Assembly: GCA_007128855.1 (NCBI GenBank)
Contig: SKWQ01000091.1
Span: 1 to 45,154 of the forward strand
Source: Balneolales bacterium
Lineage (GTDB): Bacteria; Bacteroidota; Rhodothermia; Balneolales; Natronogracilivirgulaceae
DNA: 45,154 nt
Direction: 5' to 3'
The notes under the pieces were generated by a model. The model was given only the letters and a program-made list of their open reading frames with translations, ran no database searches and had not been told where the DNA came from. Shown in pieces: positions 38,571 to 45,154 of this stretch. Position 1 is the stretch's first letter; each line of letters starts with the position of its first letter. The translations under genes were made by a program, and so were the position numbers.

Positions 38571-39581
38571 ATGGCAAAAAAGCAGACTATTTACGATGTG
38601 GCCCGGGTTGCTAATGTTGCGATCTCCACTGTATCGCGGGTCCTCAACGGATCCCCATATGTATCCGAGGAAACGAAAAAGCGGGTGCAGAAAGCTATCG
38701 ACGAGCTGGATTTCCGTCCGCAGGTAAATGCGAGGAAACTGGCTCGGCGAGAGGCGCAGATCATTGCCGTTGCCCTGCCCACGTTCACCACCCCGTTTTT
38801 CAACGAAATCCTCAAGGGTATCAAAGACCGGCTCAAGGATACCGACCTGGACTTCATCATCTACAACACCGGATCTGCCAATCCGGAGGAGACGCTCAAA
38901 ACGTTTCTGGACCGCGGCATACCGGATGCCTTGCTCATCCTCTCGATCAACATCGACGATGAGATCAGCAACCGGCTCAAAAGCGCTGGCATTCCCGTCG
39001 TGCTTGTCGGTGCCAAACACGATGACTTCAACTACCTGTACTGGAACAACTTCAAGGGCGGCTACATGGCCGGGGAGCATTTGATCAAGCAGGGTTACAA
39101 GAAAATCGGGATGGTGCGTTCACACAGCAAATCGCCGGTCGCCGACCAGCGTGAAAACGGCTTCCGCGACGTACTTAAGACGTACAACCTCCCCCTGGAT
39201 GAAAAATTCTTCGTAATGGGCATCACCCGCAAGCACTCCGGTTACAGCGAAGAAGCCGGTTATGAAGCCGTACAGATCATGAAAGAGCGCGGCGGGCTTC
39301 CCGAGGCCATATTCTGCACCAACGACGCACAGGCTATCGGTGTGATGCACGCCCTGCGGGAGGACAAGATGCGCATTCCCGAAGACATCGGCGTCATGGG
39401 GTACGACAACATCAAAACCTCGCACTACCTCGCCCTTTCCACCATCGACCAGAAAATGTATGACGTGGGTATGATGGCCATTGACCGGCTGACCAACATG
39501 ATCAAGGATAAGGACACCTCCATCATCCAGAAGGAGATCGAACCCAAACTCGTAGCCCGTAACTCTACCAGGCGCCCGTGA
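38571..39581 (+). CDS. LacI-family transcriptional regulator
   Basis: 'QTIYDVARVANVAISTVSRVLNGSPYVSEETKKRVQKAIDELDFRPQVNARKLAR' HTH plus type-1 PBP effector domain. Confidence 0.95.
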   Translation: MAKKQTIYDVARVANVAISTVSRVLNGSPYVSEETKKRVQKAIDELDFRPQVNARKLARREAQIIAVALPTFTTPFFNEILKGIKDRLKDTDLDFIIYNTGSANPEETLKTFLDRGIPDALLILSINIDDEISNRLKSAGIPVVLVGAKHDDFNYLYWNNFKGGYMAGEHLIKQGYKKIGMVRSHSKSPVADQRENGFRDVLKTYNLPLDEKFFVMGITRKHSGYSEEAGYEAVQIMKERGGLPEAIFCTNDAQAIGVMHALREDKMRIPEDIGVMGYDNIKTSHYLALSTIDQKMYDVGMMAIDRLTNMIKDKDTSIIQKEIEPKLVARNSTRRP

Positions 39582-40546
39582 ATTCCCAGGCCGACCGCTC
39601 GCAACTGCTGGAGCACTGCATCACCGAAACTTCCGTGCCCGGACACCCCGCAGATTACAGGGGCAAGGTGCGCGACATCTATCATCTGGACGCGGACCGG
39701 ATGGTCATCGTCGCCACCGACCGCATCTCCGCCTTTGACCACATCTTCAACGAGCCCATCCCCTTCAAGGGCCAGCTTCTCAACCAGCTCGCCTGGTACG
39801 GGTTCCGGAACGTGGCGGATCTGTGCACCCACCATGTGATCGATGTGCCGCATCCCAACGTTACCATCGCCCGCAAATGCCGGCCGCTGCCGGTGGAAGT
39901 GGTCGTCAGGGGTTACCTGACCGGACATGCCTGGCGGGTCTACAGGGAGGGCGGACGCGCACTCTGCGGTGTCACGATGCCCGGCGGCCTGCGACAGAAC
40001 GAGGCCTTTCCGGAGCCCATCCTCACACCCACCACCAAGGCCAAAGAAGGCCACGACGAGGACATCTCCGAAGCGGAAATCCTGTCCGGCGGACACGTCC
40101 CGGAACCCTTGTGGATGGAAATCCGCCAGACCGCGCTGCGCCTGTTCCGGAGAGGTCAGGAAGTGGCCCGGAAGAAGGACCTGATCCTGGTGGACACCAA
40201 ATACGAATTTGGCCTGTTCCGCGATAAACTGGTCCTCATCGACGAGGTCCACACCGCCGATTCATCGCGCTATTTCTACGCGGATGGATACGAGGATCGC
40301 CTTGAACGCGGCGAACCGCAAAAGCAGCTCTCCAAGGAGTTCCTGCGCGAGTGGCTGATCGATAGCGGGCACCATGCCACCCTGGACCAGCAGCTGCCGG
40401 TCCTGCCTGACGATGTGCGCATCTCCATCTATGAGCGCTACCGTGAACTGTATGAAAAGCTGACCGGAGAGACCTTCCGTCCGGTCCCCACGGCCGATTT
40501 CAACCGTGAACTGGAGGACCTGCTGGATAAACTGGCGACGTCCTGA
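39578..40546 (+). CDS. purC: Phosphoribosylaminoimidazole-succinocarboxamide synthase
   Basis: 'YRGKVRDIYHLDADRMVIVATDRISAFDHIFNEPIPFKGQLLNQLAWYGF', 'RGYLTGHAWRVYREGG', 'LVDTKYEFGLFRDKLVLIDEVHTADSSRYF'; GTG start overlapping the lacI-family stop. Confidence 0.95.
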   Translation: MNSQADRSQLLEHCITETSVPGHPADYRGKVRDIYHLDADRMVIVATDRISAFDHIFNEPIPFKGQLLNQLAWYGFRNVADLCTHHVIDVPHPNVTIARKCRPLPVEVVVRGYLTGHAWRVYREGGRALCGVTMPGGLRQNEAFPEPILTPTTKAKEGHDEDISEAEILSGGHVPEPLWMEIRQTALRLFRRGQEVARKKDLILVDTKYEFGLFRDKLVLIDEVHTADSSRYFYADGYEDRLERGEPQKQLSKEFLREWLIDSGHHATLDQQLPVLPDDVRISIYERYRELYEKLTGETFRPVPTADFNRELEDLLDKLATS

Positions 40547-40615
40547 CAAAGCTTGTTTACCTCTCCCATACCCTACTTCAACGTGACATTCGTATGTGCG
40601 CAGCCAGAACGCTTC

Positions 40616-41281
40616 TCAGGGCACGTTCAGGTACTTGTGCGTCTGCAGGCTGATGGTCCACCCGGGATTCGCCTTCACATAATCCACGATCATCGGGATG
40701 GATGCGGGTGTGTCCCACTCGGGCTGCAACATTTTCCGGGCGCCGGCCGGACACCGGGCCGCATTTTTCTCGGCGTATTGCAGGTCCTTGCGGGTCAGCA
40801 CCACCACTTTCAGCTCGTCCACAAGAGGAAATATCCCGGCCAGTGGCTCCTTGAACCGTTTCGGTGACAGCGTGACCCAGTCGATATCGCCGGTCATGGG
40901 CGAGGAACCGCTGGTCTCCAGGTGGATGCGCAATCCGGCCTCATGCAGGCCTTCGCACAGCGCCGTCAGGTCATGCAGCAGTGGTTCACCACCGGTTATG
41001 ACGGCAAAACCCGCCCCGGACTCCGCAGCGGCCCGCACCAGCTCCCCGGTGCCAATACGCGGATGGATGGACTCGTCCCAGCTCTCCTTCACGTCACACC
41101 ACCAGCATCCCACATCACATCCCGCCAGCCGTATGAAATAGGCCGCCTGTCCGGTGTGCGCACCTTCCCCCTGGATGGTGTAAAAATGCTCCATCACAGG
41201 GTAACCGGTGTCGCGCCAGCTGCGTGGTCCGCCTGCCGATGCCGCGCTGCCCCTTTTTTTTGTGGATGTGGTTTTCGTCAT
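40616..41281 (-). CDS. queE: 7-carboxy-7-deazaguanine synthase (radical SAM)
   Basis: 'FYTIQGEGAHTGQAAYFIRLAGCDVGCWWCDVKESWD' CX3CX2C, 'AVITGGEPLLHDL'; start set to ATG 41281. Confidence 0.92.
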   Translation of the reverse strand: MTKTTSTKKRGSAASAGGPRSWRDTGYPVMEHFYTIQGEGAHTGQAAYFIRLAGCDVGCWWCDVKESWDESIHPRIGTGELVRAAAESGAGFAVITGGEPLLHDLTALCEGLHEAGLRIHLETSGSSPMTGDIDWVTLSPKRFKEPLAGIFPLVDELKVVVLTRKDLQYAEKNAARCPAGARKMLQPEWDTPASIPMIVDYVKANPGWTISLQTHKYLNVP

Positions 41282-41370
41282 AATCACGGATTGGCTTGAT
41301 AACAGTGCCAAAGATACAAATTTTTGCGGATTACAGGTTTTGCGGGTTTTACGGGTTTTGCGGCGACCGA

Positions 41371-41688
41371 TTACGGTTCCCAGTAGTGGCCGGACATGTC
41401 CACCCTGCCGTGCCCGTCAAAAGCCACGCCTTCCGAGCGGAGCAGCTGTTCCATGATGTCACCACCGAACCAGGCTTTCCCGGTCAGCTCGCCGCTGCGG
41501 TTGACGACGCGGTGGCACGGCAGCATCGACCGGTCGCCTGCCAGGGTTTTATTGAGCGCCCAGCCGACAAGCCGCGCACTGCCCCCGGTGCCCAGATGCC
41601 GGGCGATGGCGCCGTACGTGGTCACCTTGCCTTCCGGGATGCGGGCCACGACCTCGTAGACCCGCTCGAAAAAATCACGTTGTTCCAT
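41371..41688 (-). CDS. MGMT / alkyltransferase-like family protein
   Basis: 'VPYE..'-type fold: 'VVARIPEGKVTTYGAIARHLGTGGSARLVGWALNKTLAGDRSMLPCHRVVNRSGELTG' with PCHRV; 105 aa, lacks the N-terminal domain. Confidence 0.88.
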   Translation of the reverse strand: MEQRDFFERVYEVVARIPEGKVTTYGAIARHLGTGGSARLVGWALNKTLAGDRSMLPCHRVVNRSGELTGKAWFGGDIMEQLLRSEGVAFDGHGRVDMSGHYWEP

Positions 41689-41710
41689 GCTTAAAAAAAT
41701 TACTCCATGC

Positions 41711-42598
41711 TCACTGAGACCCGAAACGTTCCATCATCCCGGGGTCGGCACTGCGGTCCCGCGCCTCGATTTTTTGCGCGAGCTCCAGGGTGACCCTTCC
41801 AAGTTCGCGGTACAGACGGTCCCATTTCGGAGAATCTTCCAGCACCTTCAGGTGCCTGTCGATAGTGCCGGTGTCCCCTCGCACGACCGGACCCGTGAGT
41901 ACTTCGGCCGGCGGATGGCTGAGCAGCCCCTCCACGGCCTGTCTGACCATCGGCCCGAAAAGATCGCGTGACCGCACCTCCAGGCCATTGTCACGCAGGA
42001 TGTCCTGTGATGCCGCAAAAAGCGGCGCCATGTAGTTGCACACATAGACCGCAGCCAGGTGGATCGCGATTTTCTGCCGGCTGTCCACCAGCAGCGGCCG
42101 GCCCCCGATGGCTTCCACCACCTTTTTCAACTTGTCACACAAAACAGGATCGCCCTGCAGGGTGACGAAACACTGGTTGAAGGCAGAATCCCTGTTTTTG
42201 ATGGTGAATGTCTGCACCGGGTGCATGGCGGCGATGCCCGACCCTTCCGGGGAAAGGGGCTCCAGCACCCCTGCCGGCGTGGCGCCGGAAGTATGCACCC
42301 AGGCCGGGCCGTCCTTCACCGGTCCCATCTTTTTCGCGAACGCACCGATCTGGTCGTCCGGCAGGCAGAGAAAGACCACGTCACCCAGATCGGCCGGCCG
42401 GGACGGGAACGTCCCGAAAATATCCGTATTTGTTTGTGTTGCAATACGTTCACAGGAATCCAGGGTGCGGTTGTACAGACTCCGTATCAGGTACCCCTTG
42501 CTGTTCAGGCGAAGCGCCAGGGAAGATCCGAGACGGCCGGTTCCGATGATGGTGAACCCGCGCGGAAATAGCTGCCTGCTCGATTCGAAAGGTGTCAT
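41711..42598 (-). CDS. Rossmann-like/DUF2520 domain NADP-binding protein
   Basis: 'FTIIGTGRLGSSLALRLNSKGYLI', 'DVVFLCLPDDQIGAFAKKM', 'VHTSGATPAGVLEPLSPEGSGIAAMHPVQTFT', 'AIHLAAVYVCNYMAPLFAASQDIL' (DUF2520). Confidence 0.88.
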   Translation of the reverse strand: MTPFESSRQLFPRGFTIIGTGRLGSSLALRLNSKGYLIRSLYNRTLDSCERIATQTNTDIFGTFPSRPADLGDVVFLCLPDDQIGAFAKKMGPVKDGPAWVHTSGATPAGVLEPLSPEGSGIAAMHPVQTFTIKNRDSAFNQCFVTLQGDPVLCDKLKKVVEAIGGRPLLVDSRQKIAIHLAAVYVCNYMAPLFAASQDILRDNGLEVRSRDLFGPMVRQAVEGLLSHPPAEVLTGPVVRGDTGTIDRHLKVLEDSPKWDRLYRELGRVTLELAQKIEARDRSADPGMMERFGSQ

Positions 42599-42631
42599 GA
42601 TGTCCGGGTTTTAGGGGATGGTGGGTGAATA

Positions 42632-43402
42632 TCACCGATCGGGGAAGCCCGCCTTGGCCGCAAGCAGGTTCTGGTCCGGGGTGCCGGCGCGTTCGCGGAA
42701 GAAACGGACTTCCCGTTCCCGCTCACGCGCCACCTTGAGTCCGGTCAGAAAGATGCCGGCTCCGTTGATATGCGAATCGCCACTGTATATCAGGTTCAGC
42801 AGGCGCGTATCGTTCTGTTCGCTGATGAGTTGCTGCAACAATTCAAACACCTCCTGGTGCCGCCCCGCCATTTCACAACAGAAAATGGCGATGGCATTCT
42901 TGAACGGAAGGATTTCCTTGAGAACGTAGGTCAGCTCCTGCACCAGGGGCGGCGTCTCATCCAGCATCTGGATCCCGATAACCTCGATGTCCTTCTGCAC
43001 AAGTTGCAGCATCGAGACATGGTCGAAAAAGCCCAGATGGCTGAAATCGGTCGTTTCCCGGACGAACAGATCATCCTCCTCATCGCAAAAATCATCCCGC
43101 AGCCGCTCTTCCATGCGCAAGGTGCCGAATGCCGTCTTCACGGAGATCCCGGGAAGCAATGGCAGCTTCCTGAAGGATTCAAAACGGTCCGGCTCCACGA
43201 TCACAGCCACATTATAGCTGGTATCCAGGATCTGGCGGTAGATGTAACAGAACTCATCGACATTCTGTTCGGTCAGCCGGGGGGGCAGGAATATCATGCG
43301 GATCCCGTCCTGCCCGCCATAGGGTTGTTCGTTGATCCTATCCAACAGTTCCTCTTTGCTGAACGGCAGGGAGCGATTGGATTGCAGTTCATCCTGTATC
43401 AT
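42632..43402 (-). CDS. Divergent Memo-like (AmmeMemoRadiSam system protein B-like) protein
   Basis: Ordered resemblance to Memo: 'IFLPPRLTEQ', 'VAVIVEPDRF', 'KTAFGTLRMEERLRDDF' (cf. TPLGxVxVDxxL), 'FDHVSMLQLVQKDIEVIGIQM' (cf. EHSIEVQLPFL), 'INGAGIFLTGLKVARE'. Recognition by eye only. Confidence 0.45.
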   Translation of the reverse strand: MIQDELQSNRSLPFSKEELLDRINEQPYGGQDGIRMIFLPPRLTEQNVDEFCYIYRQILDTSYNVAVIVEPDRFESFRKLPLLPGISVKTAFGTLRMEERLRDDFCDEEDDLFVRETTDFSHLGFFDHVSMLQLVQKDIEVIGIQMLDETPPLVQELTYVLKEILPFKNAIAIFCCEMAGRHQEVFELLQQLISEQNDTRLLNLIYSGDSHINGAGIFLTGLKVAREREREVRFFRERAGTPDQNLLAAKAGFPDR

Positions 43403-43492
43403 GTGATTTCCGGTTTGATGATCGTTCGAAAGTTCGGTTTGTTTTGGATCCGGGTGGAAGCGACCGGCAACGTGACAGATGGATGCGCGGTT

Positions 43493-44053
43493 TCATGGTC
43501 TGGTGGCTACGGCAATCCAGTGTTCCCGGAGCTGGAACGAAGTAATGGCGATACGGTCCGTGTCCATGAAAGCCATGATGCGGTACCCATCGGCCATTTC
43601 GAGCCGTATCCTGTTCATGGCCACCCGCAGTCCGGTGCCCATGTACTTGAGCGTGGCCTCCTTGATGGTCCACATGCGGATGCAGCACAGGTCGTCGGGC
43701 AGCCCGGATTGTTCTTCGGGATGGCAGATGCGGTCGAGCAGCCGCGGGTGCACTTTCCGTTCATCCGGCTCCACATCGATGCCGATCTCCCCCCCGGTGT
43801 TCAGGGCACAGATGAGCAAACCCTGGCAGTGGGAGATGCTCACCCCGAGGGTGCGGTCGCCGATCACTCCATACGGCTTGCCCGTATCGTGCTTGCGAAG
43901 TTCGAAACGGTCCGCATCCATCCCCTGCCGCGACACCAGCTCCCGGAGCAGCGGCAGTGCGCCTTCCTGCTTCAGCCGGTCATCGGCCAGCAGCCAGCAT
44001 CCCTCCGGAAGCGGTACGGGGGCATATGTGTTCACCATCCATTGCAAGGGCAT
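43493..44053 (-). CDS. 4'-phosphopantetheinyl transferase (Sfp-type)
   Basis: 'FELRKHDTGKPYGVIGDRTLGVSISHCQGLLICALNTGGEIGIDVEPDER... LCCIRMWTIKEATLKYMGTGLRV'. Start uncertain (ATG 44053 or upstream, track gives 44266). Confidence 0.88.
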   Translation of the reverse strand: MPLQWMVNTYAPVPLPEGCWLLADDRLKQEGALPLLRELVSRQGMDADRFELRKHDTGKPYGVIGDRTLGVSISHCQGLLICALNTGGEIGIDVEPDERKVHPRLLDRICHPEEQSGLPDDLCCIRMWTIKEATLKYMGTGLRVAMNRIRLEMADGYRIMAFMDTDRIAITSFQLREHWIAVATRP

Positions 44054-44229
44054 ACCTCGGTTGATCTCATCGGTTCGGTTTCTACCCGAATATACAAAAA
44101 CTGCGGCGAGCATGTCACTTTCCCGTGGCCCGGGCGGGACCCGTCCCGAATTAATCCCAATATGTTTCCCGGCGATTCCGTAATTTTTGGCAATTTTAAA
44201 CCGCACTACAAAACTACCGCACAAAGCAC

Positions 44230-45154
44230 ATGAAGGAAACCGAACCCAGCCTGACCGAGCAGGCACGTTTTCGCCGCGAAAAACTGGAAGAGATCCGCGG
44301 GTTGGGGGTGGATCCCTATCCCTATGAATTTGAGACCGACCACCACGCAGAGGAGATCCGCCGGAATCCGGAACTGCTCGACGGCGAGGAGGCGGAGCGG
44401 AAACGGGTACGTGTGGCGGGACGTGTCATGACCCGGCGCATCATGGGCAAAGCGGCTTTTTTCAACCTGCAGGATGAGTCCGGCACCATCCAGGTCTACA
44501 TCCGTCGCGACGATGTGGGCACAGAAACCTACAACACACTGTTCAAAAAACTGATCGATCTGGGCGATATCGTCGGGGTAAGCGGATTCGTGTTCACGAC
44601 CCGGACCGGCGAGCTGACCGTGCACGCCGAGGAGTTCGTGCTGCTCACCAAAACGCTGCGTCCGCTCCCGGTGGCCAAGGAGGTGGAGGACGATGAGGGC
44701 AACAAGGTGACTTATGATGCCTTCGCCGACAAGGAGCATCGCTACCGGCAGCGGTACCTGGACCTGATCGTCAACCCGGAGGTGCGCGAGGTGTTCGTCA
44801 AACGCAGCCGCATGATCCAGGCCATGCGCGACTACATGACCGGCATGGGGTACCTTGAGGTCGAGACCCCCATCCTCCAGCCCATTTACGGCGGGGCGGC
44901 GGCGCGGCCGTTCGAGACGCACCACAATACGCTGGACATGAAGCTCTATCTGCGCATCGCCAACGAACTCTATCTCAAGCGGCTCATCATCGGCGGATTC
45001 GAGGGTGTGTTCGAGTTCGCCAAGGATTTCCGCAACGAGGGCATGAGCCGGTTCCACAATCCGGAGTTCACCCAGGTTGAGCTCTACGTGGCCTACAAGG
45101 ACTACAACTGGATGATGGCATTCGTCGAGCAGATGATCGAGCACGTGGTCACCA
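44230..45154 (+). CDS. lysS: Lysyl-tRNA synthetase (class II), truncated by the window end
   Basis: Manual translation from ATG 44230: [45 protein letters not shown]... [38 protein letters not shown]... [118 protein letters not shown]. Not in the ORF track because no stop is in the window. Confidence 0.97.
   Translation, partial: MKETEPSLTEQARFRREKLEEIRGLGVDPYPYEFETDHHAEEIRRNPELLDGEEAERKRVRVAGRVMTRRIMGKAAFFNLQDESGTIQVYIRRDDVGTETYNTLFKKLIDLGDIVGVSGFVFTTRTGELTVHAEEFVLLTKTLRPLPVAKEVEDDEGNKVTYDAFADKEHRYRQRYLDLIVNPEVREVFVKRSRMIQAMRDYMTGMGYLEVETPILQPIYGGAAARPFETHHNTLDMKLYLRIANELYLKRLIIGGFEGVFEFAKDFRNEGMSRFHNPEFTQVELYVAYKDYNWMMAFVEQMIEHVVT

Noticed and set aside
39425-40252. 275-aa - strand ORF
   Set aside because: Shadow ORF antisense to purC.
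42770-44233. 487-aa + strand ORF
   Set aside because: Antisense to the Memo-like and Sfp-type PPTase genes, which carry recognisable motifs; no coherent domain in the antisense translation. Typical GC-driven shadow ORF.
44206-45144. 312-aa - strand ORF
   Set aside because: Shadow ORF antisense to lysS, which is clear on the + strand but open at the window end.
1-45154. CRISPR arrays, IS elements, prophage, toxin-antitoxin or restriction systems
   Set aside because: No regularly spaced repeats, transposase, integrase, phage structural or defence signatures seen in any translated frame.

Overview
The window reads as a chromosomal housekeeping and cell-envelope region of a Bacteroidota/Rhodothermota-Balneolota type bacterium. 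This lineage is inferred from a DUF4835/PorD-like protein, PorV-like and DUF5723 barrels, an XrtF-like exosortase, an UpxY-type NusG paralog, and promoters of the TTTG-N19-TAnnTTTG type. I see no IS elements, phage, CRISPR array or defence island. Recognisable genes include metG, a GH13 debranching enzyme, an NSS transporter, efp-accB-accC-gcvH-guaA, mltG, pncB, pncA, tRNA-Ser(GGA), tonB-like, murQ, a second biotin carboxylase, crtB-like, lacI-family/purC, queE, an MGMT-like protein, a DUF2520-like protein, a Sfp-type PPTase and lysS. Two genes are missing from the ORF track because they run off the window: a PorD-like gene at 1-863 (-) and lysS from 44230 (+). The most interesting leads are: (i) a compact antiterminator-exosortase-partner module with no polysaccharide genes nearby; (ii) a ComEA-type HhH domain fused to a large predicted outer-membrane protein, next to PorV-like and PorD-like genes; (iii) two apparent pseudoenzymes, an esterase-fold protein without its nucleophile Ser and a Memo-like protein without metal ligands; (iv) a 1077-aa lipoprotein paired with a DUF5723 barrel; and (v) an overlapping three-gene envelope operon. 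All homology calls are from recognition by eye; no searches were run.
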